Notes under the pieces: generated by a model
The model's database searches: none
What the model was told of the DNA's origin: nothing
The model's input: the letters and a program-made list of their open reading frames with translations, nothing else
Shown: positions 10,607-21,241 of the stretch, one piece after another
How positions within the stretch are numbered: position 1 is the first letter of the stretch
Layout of the letters: each line of letters starts with the position of its first letter
NCBI GenBank assembly: GCA_024195585.1
Contig: SWBL01000187.1
Span: 1 to 64,000 of the forward strand
DNA: 64,000 nt
Direction of reading: 5' to 3'
From: Aureobasidium sp. EXF-3400
Lineage: Eukaryota; Ascomycota; Dothideomycetes; Dothideales; Saccotheciaceae
Position numbers and translations under genes: made by a program

Positions 10607-11935
10607 CTATCTATATCTGTTGAATCCGGCGAGGACCATTGCCAAAGATCTTCTCCTTGACCATAACAAAGCCGCGATAGTAGCCACTCCAAACAATCGG
10701 CATAACAAGGCATATGTGACTCCCCTTCTCAGACAGGCGTAGTAGCCTTCCAACATGGTTCCCACCGCACTCTCGAACGACTGACCCCTCAAGCTGCGGC
10801 CAGAACCCAATCCCCCCATGCCCACATCGCTACCACGCTTGTCATCTGGCAAAGAAACAGCGTCCAACCCCTCTTCAACAGCTGCAGCGGGAGCCCCTGA
10901 ATGGTTGTCTGACTCGAGCTGCAATCGCTTGGTTTCTCTAAATCTATAGGTTGTGAGCCATATCACTAGTCGAACATCAGGCATGGTAAAGGTGGGATAT
11001 GTCCATAGCTCCAGTGCATTGTGAGGTGGTAACAAATCGAGGAAATCCGCCACGACTCCAAGTGTCAATCCCCACAAGATGAGCGGTCGATGTTGTGGAG
11101 GAGGTGGTAACACGGGTGAGTGGGCGAAGCTCAACAGCCTCTTGATTATGTTTCTTGGTGGTGCAATCTTGTGTTGGTCGAAGTCGTCAGTAGGCGTTTC
11201 ATGGCAGTACAGACTCTCTGCAGGAAGCAACTGGATTGCACTGAACTCCATTTTGCCAAGCATTCCTGCCAATGCCCATTTCTTGATGCCTGTTTCCTGG
11301 TTGGCCAATCTGTTACTGACATCCTCGGTATGGACGGTGCGTTGGCCAGGATCAAGAAGAGAGCGAATGGGTACCCAATGCGTCGAAGCAACTTCAGTAG
11401 GCTGTAGACGCAGCGGTGGCAGGTCATGACGTGTAACAAGAAAGACATATGGACATAGGACCATCAGCGGTACGCGACCCCAGCTAGTTGTGACAATTCT
11501 TTGCGGGAGGTTTCCCACTGCAATGCATGTGCGTTCTGACAGCTCAATGCCGACTTCTTCGGCAGCTTCGCGAATGGCGGCATGTTTGTCATTCTCATCC
11601 TCAGGATCGCGTCTACCACCAGGTAAGGCGACGTGAGAAGTCCATCGATCACCTTTCCGGGCAGCACGTTTTATGAAAAGGACCTCAGGTTCTCCATTTT
11701 TGACCCAGTCCTGAGCAAAGAAGGAGTCAATGCTGTCAGCGGGAGCAGCGGCCTTATCTGGTGGATGGACATAAGATGGTTGTACGCGCACGATCAAGGC
11801 GACTGATGCACGTTTCTTGAGAGATTCTGGACCAGCGACATAAGGACATGGGTTGTTTTTCAACCAGGAAAGCGTATTATGAATATTTTCAATCAAGTCA
11901 GTGTTTGACAGGTCCTGTGTCGCAGTGGACGACAT
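10607..11935 (-). CDS. Nudix hydrolase, CoA-diphosphatase-like, with C-terminal membrane anchor
   Basis: Hydrolase of nucleoside diphosphate-X substrates, 442 aa in one exon. The Nudix box is complete: GGRRDPEDENDKHAAIREAA, then EEVGI (pattern Gx5Ex7REUxEExGU). The preceding VLFIKRA and HVALPGG resemble the coenzyme A pyrophosphatase group (yeast Pcd1, NUDT7). The family core is about 250 aa; here a long C-terminal extension ends in a hydrophobic segment (ALLCRLFGVATIAALLW) followed by a basic tail, suggesting a tail-anchored protein. It lies 345 bp upstream of the -AKL flavocytochrome gene, on the same strand. The CoA substrate is an inference; an ADP-ribose or other Nudix substrate is possible. 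Confidence 0.85.
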   Translation of the reverse strand: MSSTATQDLSNTDLIENIHNTLSWLKNNPCPYVAGPESLKKRASVALIVRVQPSYVHPPDKAAAPADSIDSFFAQDWVKNGEPEVLFIKRAARKGDRWTSHVALPGGRRDPEDENDKHAAIREAAEEVGIELSERTCIAVGNLPQRIVTTSWGRVPLMVLCPYVFLVTRHDLPPLRLQPTEVASTHWVPIRSLLDPGQRTVHTEDVSNRLANQETGIKKWALAGMLGKMEFSAIQLLPAESLYCHETPTDDFDQHKIAPPRNIIKRLLSFAHSPVLPPPPQHRPLILWGLTLGVVADFLDLLPPHNALELWTYPTFTMPDVRLVIWLTTYRFRETKRLQLESDNHSGAPAAAVEEGLDAVSLPDDKRGSDVGMGGLGSGRSLRGQSFESAVGTMLEGYYACLRRGVTYALLCRLFGVATIAALLWSRRRSLAMVLAGFNRYR

Positions 11936-12157
11936 GATGATACAGAAAGAGTGGGATTGGTTGCCGTGTAAATTAATGAAGGAAAAAAGGCCGGAGGATC
12001 ATCTCGTGGCCGTGTAGGCGTCGCTGATTGGCTGGATTTGCAGCAGAGTGACATAGCATCAACCATGTGCAATTGATTGCTCTCGACCAAAAATCTCTTT
12101 CTTCGCAGGATTGTTGAGACGTGAACTCTGCAAGCAATTGACTGAGAAGAGAGCAAG

Positions 12158-14548
12158 ATGAAGTTTGGCACCACTCTGCGCAATGCCGTGTACGAGCCGT
12201 GGAGGGAGTCGTACATCGACTATGCCAAGCTCAAGAAGCTGCTGAGAGAGGACGACTCGAGCAGAAAGGACGACACCTGGACCGACGAAGACGCTCAAGC
12301 TTTCTACGCCGAGCTGGTCAACTCGCAGCTCGAAAAGGTCACCAATTTCCACAAGTCGACCTACCAGAAGCTGCGCGACCGCACCGCCAAATGCGAGTCC
12401 AAGCTGGACCCCGTCGCCAAAGCCGTCCAGGAAGCTGAAGCTCCTGCCTCATCCTATGCCGGCGCTGCAAAGAAGCCCTCGCCCTCGGACGGCGAGAGGA
12501 AGCGCATCCTGAAGGAAGTCCTCGAAGAGCTGGATCTCATTACAAAGGACATCAACGAGCTGGAAAAGTACAGCCGCATCAACTACACTGGCTTCCTCAA
12601 GATCGCAAAGAAGCATGACCGCAAGAGAGGTGGCCGTGTCTCGAGCATCCGCCCTCTGGTCAAGTCCAGAATGGCCGATGTTCCCTTCAACAACGAGGAC
12701 TACTCGCCCCTCCTCTACCGCCTGTCGGCCATGTACTCGTTCGCTCGTCAGAACCTCGAAGGCCAGGACCGCCCTCTCTCGCTCGTCGAGTCGATCGCTG
12801 GTGAAGAGAGCTACATCACCCACAAGTTCTGGGTTCACATGGACAACCTTCTTGAAGTCAAGACCATTATCCTCCGTCGTCTTCCCGTCCTCGTCTACAA
12901 CCCTCAGACCGAGAAGATCGCTGAGGGCTCACAGCAAGACCCTTCCATCACCTCCATCTACTTCGACAACCCCGACTTCAAGCTCTACTCCAGCAAGGTT
13001 GAGCACAAGACCGACGCCTCCAACCTTCGCTTGAGATGGTACGGCAAGCTGTCGCAAAAGCCTGGAATCATGTTCGAGAAGAAGACTGTCAAGACCGAGA
13101 ACACTAGCGCCGATGAGAGGTTCCCCATCAAGGACAAGTACATCCAACCCTTCATCAAGGGCGAGTATCACATGGAGAAGGCCATTGAGAAGCGTTCATC
13201 TCGTCAAGGCTCCGAAGAAGCTCTCCAGTCTTTCAAGAACAGCATTGACGATATTCAATCTTTCATCAAGGACAACGACTTGCAGCCTGTCCTCCGTGCC
13301 AACTACACCCGTACTGCTTTCCAGATTCCCGGCGACGACAGAGTCAGAATTTCTATCGACACCAACCTTGCCTTCATCAGGGAAGATGCCATTGATGCTG
13401 ATCGTCCCTGCCGCGACCCTGAAGACTGGCACCGCAGAGACATTGATGACGCCGAGATGGAGTGGCCTTTCAAGTCCATCCGTAAGGGTGAACTTGCAAC
13501 CTTCCCTCACGCAGTTCTCGAGATCAAGGTCAAGAACGACAAGGACTATGAATGGATTGATGACTTGATGAACTCGCACCTGGTCAAGGAGGCCCCCAAG
13601 TTCTCCAAGTTCGTTCACGGTGTTGCTTCCCTTTTCGAGGACAACGTCAACACCTTCCCCTTCTGGCTCTCTACGCTAGAGGAGGACATTCGCCAAGATC
13701 CCGAGACGGCTTTCGAGAAGGAGCAGGCCAAGAAGCAAAAGCAACAAGAAGACGAGCTGGCTGTTGGCAGTCTGATGAAGAGCAAGAGCCACTCATCATA
13801 CAAGCCTGGTGGCCTATCACCTGTTGGCTCTCCTACAGACAAAACCGGTAGTTACCTTGACCGTCGCGCTTCTCGCCAAAGCGCTATGAAGGCCGGTGGT
13901 CAATCTCTGGGCAGCGTCGCTCGCTCCCAGCCTACCGGCATGACAGCAGTTGCTGATGAGCCAGATTCTGACGACGACGGTCGCCAAGCTCACAACACTG
14001 AGGTTCAGGCTACTACTCAATCTGGTCTGCAAACCCTCTTCCCATCCTTCTCAACTTCCAAGTACGCACGCTACCGCCGTGATCGCGACATGCCTCTGCC
14101 TCCAGGTGTCCAGAAGCCTGCATACTGGATCAAGGATCAAGGCCCTGTCAAGGTTGAAGCCAAGGTCTGGCTGGCCAACCAGCGTACCTTCATTAAGTGG
14201 CAGCACATTACAGTCCTTCTAGCCTCCTTGAGTTTGGGTCTCTTTAACGCGGCTGGCGAGAACAACAACATTGCCCGTGCGCTGGCGCTCATCTATACTC
14301 TTGCCGCAGTCTTCACTGGTGCCTGGGGTTGGGGTGTTTACCAATGGAGAAGTCGTCTCATCGAGCAGAGAAGTGGCAAGGACTTTGATGCCCTTACTGG
14401 TCCCGTTGTCGTCTGTGTTGGTCTCTTTGTCGCTTTGATCCTCAACTTTGCCTTCAAGTATCAGGAGATGCGCCATAACGCCGAGCACCACCATGGCCAT
14501 CATTCTAATCAGACCCACTCCATCTTTGACATGGACGAGCTGAAGTGA
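12158..14548 (+). CDS. Vacuolar transporter chaperone, Vtc2/Vtc3 type
   Basis: Subunit of the VTC complex that makes polyphosphate and passes it into the vacuole. It is 796 aa in one exon. The N-terminal SPX domain (about 1-190) senses inositol pyrophosphates and carries YIDYAKLKKLL and the basic NYTGFLKIAKKHDRK helix. The central polymerase-fold domain (about 230-520) has TSIYFDN, LRLRWYGKL, EKKT and RTAFQIPGDDRVRISIDTNL. A Ser-rich linker leads to a C-terminal DUF202-like domain with three membrane helices (about 690-780). Details such as VYEPW near the start, FWVHMDNLLEVKT, and PPGVQKPA..VEAKVWLANQRTF match yeast Vtc2/Vtc3 rather than catalytic Vtc4. An accessory role is therefore likely, though the RLRW arginines are kept. 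Confidence 0.92.
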   Translation: MKFGTTLRNAVYEPWRESYIDYAKLKKLLREDDSSRKDDTWTDEDAQAFYAELVNSQLEKVTNFHKSTYQKLRDRTAKCESKLDPVAKAVQEAEAPASSYAGAAKKPSPSDGERKRILKEVLEELDLITKDINELEKYSRINYTGFLKIAKKHDRKRGGRVSSIRPLVKSRMADVPFNNEDYSPLLYRLSAMYSFARQNLEGQDRPLSLVESIAGEESYITHKFWVHMDNLLEVKTIILRRLPVLVYNPQTEKIAEGSQQDPSITSIYFDNPDFKLYSSKVEHKTDASNLRLRWYGKLSQKPGIMFEKKTVKTENTSADERFPIKDKYIQPFIKGEYHMEKAIEKRSSRQGSEEALQSFKNSIDDIQSFIKDNDLQPVLRANYTRTAFQIPGDDRVRISIDTNLAFIREDAIDADRPCRDPEDWHRRDIDDAEMEWPFKSIRKGELATFPHAVLEIKVKNDKDYEWIDDLMNSHLVKEAPKFSKFVHGVASLFEDNVNTFPFWLSTLEEDIRQDPETAFEKEQAKKQKQQEDELAVGSLMKSKSHSSYKPGGLSPVGSPTDKTGSYLDRRASRQSAMKAGGQSLGSVARSQPTGMTAVADEPDSDDDGRQAHNTEVQATTQSGLQTLFPSFSTSKYARYRRDRDMPLPPGVQKPAYWIKDQGPVKVEAKVWLANQRTFIKWQHITVLLASLSLGLFNAAGENNNIARALALIYTLAAVFTGAWGWGVYQWRSRLIEQRSGKDFDALTGPVVVCVGLFVALILNFAFKYQEMRHNAEHHHGHHSNQTHSIFDMDELK

Positions 14549-15087
14549 ATTTGGAGGTTTGATGAAGAGAGCGCACTTTAGTGCAATTTGAAATACCCGG
14601 CCGCAGTCATTCTCTGTGCCCAATGAGTTTCTTTGAGTTTGTCAATGGTGTTGTAAAATAGATCTGCTTGCATATTTTTTTGTATATAGGATTCGTTGAA
14701 CTGTTCTTCCATGGCGCTATAATTATTCACAACCGACGTAATTAATCAAAAGAGCCTTGAGTCGAAGCTAGAACCACTACTCTCGGTTAAGCATCCTTTA
14801 TTCTGCATACTAATCTTGTTTGATCCGAAAACGTGTCGCTCTACCGCAGTTGACACCTGCCACAAGATTGGCACCTGTATAACGGCAGAGAAGGTTTCCG
14901 GACATTTGCATAAAGTTTCACAAATTGCACATTTCTGGCAAGGAACGAAGCGATCCCGTCTCCTTCCCCCCACTCTCCTGTATCTTGATCTATCACAACC
15001 CCAGGATATAGAATAATAAGATCTCAATTAATGCACGGAAGGTCCGTTTGCCGCGAAGTTGTTTACACAAGCCCTCGAGATGGTAGG

Positions 15088-15093
15088 TATATA
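15088..15093 (+). promoter_or_regulatory. TATA box of the DHA1-like MFS gene
   Basis: TATATA in the context ggtatatagg, 93 bp before the ATG at 15186. Confidence 0.5.
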
Positions 15094-15120
15094 GGGCAAG
15101 GTTGACCTTGCTGTACAAAC

Positions 15121-15171
15121 ATGCGTGTTTCTGTTCTCCCCAGTCTTTCGTTAACCATCACTATACCCTAG
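15121..15171 (+). promoter_or_regulatory. Upstream open reading frame, 16 codons
   Basis: ATG to TAG encoding MRVSVLPSLSLTITIP, entirely inside the presumed 5' leader and ending 14 nt before the MFS start. It is short enough to be chance, but it would lie on the mRNA if transcription starts just below the TATA box. Confidence 0.35.
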
Positions 15172-15185
15172 CTTTGAAGCTCGCC

Positions 15186-16887
15186 ATGGCTGAATCAAAG
15201 GAGAGCACTGTTTACGCCAGCTCCAAGTCATCCTCAGACATGGACAGTGCTACGGTAGTACAATCCAACACCACAGATGTCGAGAAGCAAGTCGCCATCG
15301 TACAACAATCAAGCGAGATAAACGACCCGAATATTGTCTCCTGGGATGGCGAAGACGATCCTCAAAACCCCATGAACTGGACCTCTAAGGCCAAGATCAT
15401 CAACTGTGGCGCCATCATCTTCCTTACGCTGTTGACACCTCTGGCTTCGTCTATGTTTGCTCCAGGTGTCCCAGATGTTCTACGCGAATTCAAGGAGACT
15501 TCTGTTACGTTGGCTGCTTTTGTCGTCTCTGTTTACTTGCTCGGGTTCGCTGTTGGTCCACTGATTATCTCACCATTGAGTGAGATATATGGTCGTCGTC
15601 CAGTGTACGTCGTCTGCAATGTGGGCTTCCTCATCTTTACGGTGGCTTGTGCGGTGGCCCATTCAATGCCTCAAATCATTGTGTTCCGCTTCTTTGCTGG
15701 ATGCTTTGGAGTCTGCCCTGTGACTCTTGGTGGCGCTAGTATTGCAGACATGATTCCGCAAGAGAAGAGAGGTGGTGCAATGGCGCTGTATGCTATGGGT
15801 ACGTTCATAATTCGGCATCAGCTTCTTTCTAATACTAAACGATTACAGGCCCTCTGCTCGGTCCCGTCATTGGTCCTGTGGCTGGAGCTTATCTGGCCAG
15901 TGCTGAAGGATGGCGATGGTATGTTTTCGATTTATTCGTTTCCATTGTCGATACTTGAGCTGACCGAATCTCGCTTACAGGGTCTTCTGGCTGATCACCA
16001 TCGCCTATGGAGCCGCCTCAATTCTACACTTCGTCGTCTGCAAAGAAACATACGCACCTACCCTTCTCCAAACCAAGACTACAAAGCTGCAGAAAGAAAC
16101 AAACAACGATGAGCTTCGCTCAAAGCTGGATGATGGTCTCTCGGCCCGCGAACACATGTCACGCGCCTTGGTTCGACCTTTCAAGATGCTCTTTTTGTCG
16201 CCTATCGTGTTTCTGACCTCCTTCTACGTCGCGGTAAGCACATGTATCTGCACCAGTACCAACTAGTCAAGTACTGATCAAAGTCTTTAGGTCGTGTACG
16301 GAATCCTGTACCTCCTCTTCACAACCTTCACCTTTGTCTTTGAAGAGCACTACCACTTCTCAAGCTCTAATGTTGGATTGAGTTACATCGCCAGTGGCAT
16401 CGGCATGTTTATCGGCCTGATCCTGACCGGTTCCTCCTCTGATCGCATTCTCAAGCGTCTAACCGACGCCAACAACGGCAAATCCAAGCCAGAATTCCGT
16501 CTTCCACCACTGATGTTCCTTGGTGTGTGTATGCCCATCGGCCTCTTCATCTACGGCTGGACGGCCCAGGAACATGTTCAATGGGCTGTTCCCATGTTGG
16601 GCACGCTTTTCTTCGGCATCGGCTTGATCTCTTGCATGATTTGCATCCAGACCTACCTCATTGATACCTTTTCCATGCATGCTGCATCGGCAATGGCAGC
16701 TAACACTCTTCTGCGCTCGATTCTTGGTGGCCTGCTTCCTCTTGCTGGCCTTGATATGTACGATGCTTTGGGATTGGGTTGGGGAAATAGCTTGATCGGG
16801 TTTGTTGCTCTGGCGCTTTTGCCCATCCCTGTGGCGTTTTACTTTTATGGCGAGAGAATTAGGATGAGGTTCCCTGTCAAGCTTTGA
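15186..16887 (+). CDS. MFS transporter, DHA1 (polyamine/multidrug) type
   Basis: Proton-coupled efflux transporter of 510 aa with 12 predicted helices. Exons are 15186-15798, 15849-15918, 15981-16233 and 16291-16887, and all junctions keep frame. The cytosolic N terminus carries the fungal DHA1 signature [14 protein letters not shown] directly before helix 1. The MFS loop motif is [10 protein letters not shown], and [16 protein letters not shown] is the antiporter motif C region of helix 5. The C half has ITGSS-type loop motif [10 protein letters not shown]. Most members pump polyamines, azoles or other organic cations, but the substrate is not readable here. No biosynthetic genes are adjacent. 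Confidence 0.92.
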
Positions 16888-17912
16888 GGGATGTTAGATA
16901 TTGCATTATAGAGTCCAGAATAATATTATTAGAGATACATTCCGTCAGGGCTTTCTGTCTAAATGTTTTGATTGTATACCAGTGATGTGCGAAGGTAAGC
17001 TGTTTCGACGTGCGATTTGACCTACAATGCTGTATAGAGATGTATCAGAAGTTGGTTTTGCGAGCCTTTTTCTCAAAGTCTGGGAAAGAAAATGATGGTA
17101 TTGATCGACGCCTCTACAAAGAATTCTGACCACGAAGACGGCATGCGAGCAAGATCAAATCGACTAGAACAACAACAACGAGTAGATGCTCTTGTGGTAG
17201 ACAAGAAGTCTGTACCATACCAGGGGCGGCTCGTATGGATATTGCAACTTTGTACTCTTCTCACAAAGCCGGCATCGTCTTAAAAAAAGAGAACATATGC
17301 CTGTAGTGTTGTACCGGGATATCAAAGCTACTGAAGCTATAAATCTTCCCGTATAGCAGATTTAGACCTATGGCTGGTGTTGGATCAGGGTTGCCTTTGG
17401 GAAATCGGGGGTCAGCGTCCACACAAGACGGCCTAACAGGTATACCAACTTCTGGAATGAAGTAGTGGTTTGTCGTGATAGTGTGAGTGACAGAAAGGAG
17501 TGAAATTGTAAGACATGCGTGTGAAAACACAAAAGTGAAAGAAACAAGAGCGCGAGCACGACTGCACGAATCTTGGCGTCGTGTTGCGCGCCGGTGCCTG
17601 CTATAAGAAAGAGCTCAAGCGTCAACAGCTCCTTCTCTCTTCCTTCTCTCTCACCTTGACTTTGTCCTGCAAACTCATCTGCCGCCAACCTGGGCCGTCT
17701 GCTTTTTGTCGCTTCTAGAGCTGTTGTCCCAGTTCGCCCCCATCTCGTTTGGTGTTACCCGGTCTTCTTTCTCGTTACTCCCCTAGTGTCGGCGTTCTTC
17801 GTTCGTTTCGCATCCTCCTCGCCCCTTGCCCAGGTCACGTCTGCCACAACTTGTCATCTTCTTCGTCGTTTGCGCATCGCGCAGTGCCCCATGTTTCTTC
17901 TCTCATTCGCCC
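16888..17912. other. Intergenic region
   Basis: About 1 kb with no supported gene. A tataag at about 17601 followed by a long CT-rich tract (17630-17720) looks like a relic or active promoter pointing right, towards the decayed reading frame that follows. Confidence 0.45.
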
Positions 17913-18545
17913 ATGGCTTGCCGCTTCGCCCCCTGCGGTGTACAGGCAGGCCATGGCGCCGCGCACCCTTCATACACTCGTTACCCTCACTCCCAGGAGT
18001 GTTGTATCCGCGGAAGACGGCATTGCTTCTGGCATGCTCGACCTGGGTCGATTGTCGCTAACTCGCGTCCGCGCGTATGAAAACTTGGACTTTCAGACCA
18101 GTCGTGACCTGGATCCGATGCCTTTTGCCTCCCGGGGCCTGGGGATGTTTGGATCTGGGTTGTGGCAACCAGACTGTCGCGACTGTATCTCAGAGCCGGA
18201 AGGTATACCTTGTCCTAGCCGGATGTTTCCTGATCACGATAAGGGCATCCAATGGTGGTCCTCTGGATATCGGAAGCGGCAGCACAGTGGGGAGATAGAA
18301 CAAAACGCAACGTGAATTTCTCAGGGATTGCTGTGATGGCCTGTCCTTGGGGAGGGAGCACCTTCATGGTAGTTTTGTCATTTTCGGTCCCTCTCGTCCT
18401 GCTCAGGTGGAACGAGGGCTCGTACGCTGACCGGATGCTATTCGATGCTTGCATTGCTTATCAATTCCGAGATACGAGGCCAGTGGAGGGTACGTGGCAT
18501 CTCTGTTGGTGGACAGTCGGCATAATTTTTGGAACCTTTGGGTGA
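17913..18545 (+). pseudogene. Decayed cysteine-rich single-TM protein gene (tentative)
   Basis: One continuous frame from the ATG at 17913 to 18545 is interrupted by five stops at 18078, 18105, 18216, 18231 and 18240. Its translation still reads like a degraded fungal surface protein: CRFAPC and ECCIRGRRHC near the start, SDQS-stop-PGSDAFCLPGPG in the middle, then SGIAVMACPWGGSTF running into a hydrophobic segment and LLRWNEG. Many ascomycetes have short CCxxGxxC ectodomain proteins with one membrane helix and this order of elements. That resemblance is from memory. A CT-rich leader and a TATA-like box lie upstream. It could instead be non-coding sequence or a gene with introns I could not place. 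Confidence 0.3.
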
Positions 18546-19042
18546 ACTCCCTTTAGAGAGTTCACCTGATTCTTTTTCATCGTCGCACTGGCTTCATAGC
18601 CGGGCGTCGGAGAAATCAACTAGAGTGTTAGTACCTGCTATGCTATACAACACCTCGTTGTCTGGTTGCTATATCTCTCCCGGTATCGAAGACTCTTCGT
18701 CCATCCCGGATTCGCGTCTGCATCTCTCATCTACACCTCCATCAGCATGAAGCATATATATCATCACCCAGTCTATTTTGTATGTCTGACATCGGGCGTC
18801 CCATGTTCTCTGCCCATGAACACTGCTCTGTTGTTACGAAAAGATGTAAGAACATTCACGAGCTGTCGTCGGAAGAGAATCCGTTCGTGCGGAGAAGACA
18901 TGACAGTGAGCACGTATTCTCTCGTGCAAAAGTCATGAGACGATATCAACCTCGGACCAATCAACCATTCCAATATCATCTTCTGTCATTCTATCAAACA
19001 TCCATATCCATTCTTTCCAGATCTGAGTAGCGCTACATCAAA
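18546..19042. other. Intergenic region before the aldolase gene
   Basis: About 500 bp with only short open frames on both strands, none coding-like. It probably holds the promoter of the RraA-like gene. Confidence 0.5.
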
Positions 19043-19878
19043 ATGCCTCCAACAGTACCCACTCACGTCTTCAACGCCCTCAAACGCTTCACCTCCTGCG
19101 ATGTAAGTCGAAAGCTTCCCTGCTCACCACCCATGCAAGCAATACTCACAACGCCCATCCCAAACAGGTCGGCGACGCCCTCGTAAAACTAAACGTGACC
19201 TACGGCGGCTACCTACACGGCCTCAAAATGTTTTCCCCACACCAACAAGCCTCTGCCGCAAAAATCTTCGGACCGGCCTATACAGTACAAATGGTTGATG
19301 CCAACGACACCACCTCCCCCAAACCCTCCCAACACTTTGTAGATGGGATTCAAGAGGGACAAGTCGTGTTTATCTCCCAGCCCAAAGGGTTTTACTCTGC
19401 TTGTTGGGGTGGCCTCATGTCTACTCGAGCCAAATATCTGGGCGCTCAAGGTGTGGTTGTGGATGGCAATTTTAGAGATTTGAATGAGCATCGTGAGATG
19501 GAGTTTCCAGTCAGTTTCACCCATATCAAAAAGAAACCCTACACTACAAAGTTTACTTCATAATGCTGACATGATATGCGACAAAAACCACAGGTCTTTG
19601 CAAAAGCCACTTCAGCACTAGGTTCCAATACCTTCACCCGAGCTTCTGGCCTCAATGTTCCAGTACAGTTTACCTCTGAAACACAGCAAAGACCACTAAC
19701 CATCCATCCTGGCGACTTGATCCTTGCAGACTTGGATGGAGTGGTTGTTGTTCCTGTCGAGCATGCGGAAAAGTGTCTAGAGATCTGTGAAAAGAGGTTC
19801 GAGATTGATGAACAGACCATGGCTGCGTTAAAGAAGGGGGAACCTATGGGTGCTACGCTTGCTCGTTTGAGAAAGTAG
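19043..19878 (+). CDS. RraA-like protein / HMG (CHA) aldolase family
   Basis: Member of the fold shared by RraA and 4-hydroxy-4-methyl-2-oxoglutarate aldolase, 228 aa. Exons are 19043-19102, 19168-19509 and 19594-19878. The active-site segment GAQGVVVDGNFRDLNEH carries the Asp and Arg that bind metal and substrate in the aldolases (DGxxRD). The end PGDLILADLDGVVVVPVEHAEK is typical. Aldolase members cleave 2-oxoacids to pyruvate; yeast has a cytosolic oxaloacetate decarboxylase of this family. The first exon encodes only 20 residues (MPPTVPTHVFNALKRFTSCD), which matches the usual family N terminus. There is no targeting signal. The substrate is unknown. Confidence 0.9.
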
Positions 19879-20240
19879 GGTTTTGGGGGGTTTGAGCGGG
19901 AATAGACTGTTTGTATGGGTATTGAAGCTGTATGGTTGATGTGAGCGAAAGTCTTAGACTATCGGATGGCTGGTTTGTTCTTTTCTACATCCGGCCCTTT
20001 CCGTATCTGGCGATGAAACTCTTGAAGAGATCGAAGTCCTTTGTCTTTCTGAGACTTGCAGCTGTTGGCTTAGCCGGAATTTACGTGTGCCTCCAAAGAA
20101 ACTCGGAATACAATGTACTACATGAAGACCAAGGCTGGATGTACAGTAGGCGGATGCCATGTAGTAACCAGGCCACTGCAGATGGACTCACTAGCCCATA
20201 TAGTGATCACCAACCCCATAACACAAGACACAGAGACTCA

Positions 20241-20816
20241 TTAGACACACAAATCTGCATCCACAGTAGTAGCTAGCCTCTTCTTCTCAAACTTCGACCA
20301 TCGATCCGGCACCTGCACCACCTGACCCGTTTTCGAAACTTCTTCAAACCACTTGCCAAACTCACGGAACTCCTTTTTGGTCGCGCCCGAACCCGGTCCC
20401 AGATCGAAGAATCTTCCGTCTGCGGTGCCGAAGGCTGAAGCCACCACATCAGCAGTACACTGATCATTCAAAATGGATACACCGCTTGTAATCATGGCAT
20501 TGATGGCTTGGGAGTAACGCTTTGCAAAGTCGCTGGTGGACTCGTCTTTTCTTCTTTGGATGTGGTTGTATAATTCGCTTTGGAGGATGATGGTGTTGGG
20601 ATCGTTGGGATCCGTGCCTTGTGCAATAAGTCGTTCGCGTTTTTGACGTGCTGATGTCGCGTAATCTACAGGAGTCTCGTAGACCATAGGCTCATTGTCC
20701 GAATCATGGCAAGAAATATTGCTGTTCATAAGGTCTTGAGCTGGATGTATCGCATCAAAAGGTTGATCTGTGGCCTCTTGTTCTGACAGCACCGGTGTTG
20801 TAGTAACTTCCTTCAT
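20241..20816 (-). CDS. Hypothetical protein, 191 aa
   Basis: I do not recognise a domain. The protein is soluble and acidic in its first third, with a charged middle (ATSARQKRERLIAQG) and a more ordered C-terminal part containing FGTADGRFFDLGPGSG and WFEEVSKTGQVVQVPDRWSKFEKKR. The ATG at 20816 and the single exon are straightforward; regular amino-acid composition suggests a real gene. It lies just upstream of a tRNA gene and converges with the RraA-like gene. Confidence 0.6.
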   Translation of the reverse strand: MKEVTTTPVLSEQEATDQPFDAIHPAQDLMNSNISCHDSDNEPMVYETPVDYATSARQKRERLIAQGTDPNDPNTIILQSELYNHIQRRKDESTSDFAKRYSQAINAMITSGVSILNDQCTADVVASAFGTADGRFFDLGPGSGATKKEFREFGKWFEEVSKTGQVVQVPDRWSKFEKKRLATTVDADLCV

Positions 20817-21241
20817 TTCAAAGTGTCAATTGTCTTATTCGTGAAGTAGTTGTTGTTATTGGCAAAAGTCTACTCACAAGAGATAAGGAAGACGCAATTG
20901 ACTTTATGACTAGAGCTACCCATCTCTTGCCCGCTCTTGTTCGCCTGAAAACCCTAGATGAGTCATATGTTCAACACATGACATCGCTCGGTGCCTAACA
21001 AGAAAGATTTTTTTTGGAAGGATTGTAAGATCGCGGGTTGGATGTAAGTTACTCGAAAACAAATACATGTCAAATGCATAGACTCCGATGCACGAACCCC
21101 CCGCTTCAAGCCCTGGCACAAAACTTGTGCAAACCAAAGCTTCACCTGCAAAACCCCTAGCCAAAAAAATATCCTCTTCACCAAAAGAAACCGCCCCCTT
21201 CTTCAACCACGATCTTTTTCGTGATCAACGACAAAACAGAA
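20817..21241. other. Intergenic region between hypothetical gene and tRNA-Thr
   Basis: About 420 bp with no supported gene. It holds the upstream region of the minus-strand hypothetical gene and the 3' flank of the tRNA. Confidence 0.6.

Larger units (their letters stand above)
14549..15185. other. Intergenic region with MFS promoter
   Basis: About 640 bp without a gene. TATATA at 15088-15093 lies 93 bp upstream of the MFS start codon. A short upstream open frame at 15121-15171 falls in the presumed leader. Confidence 0.6.

Noticed and set aside
8602..11935. A metabolic gene cluster around the flavocytochrome, Nudix and dienelactone hydrolase genes
   Set aside because: No core biosynthetic gene or regulator is present, and strand and spacing look ordinary.
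13113..13568. Overlapping Ser/Arg-rich frames inside the VTC gene
   Set aside because: Frame-shifted shadows of a strongly codon-biased gene.
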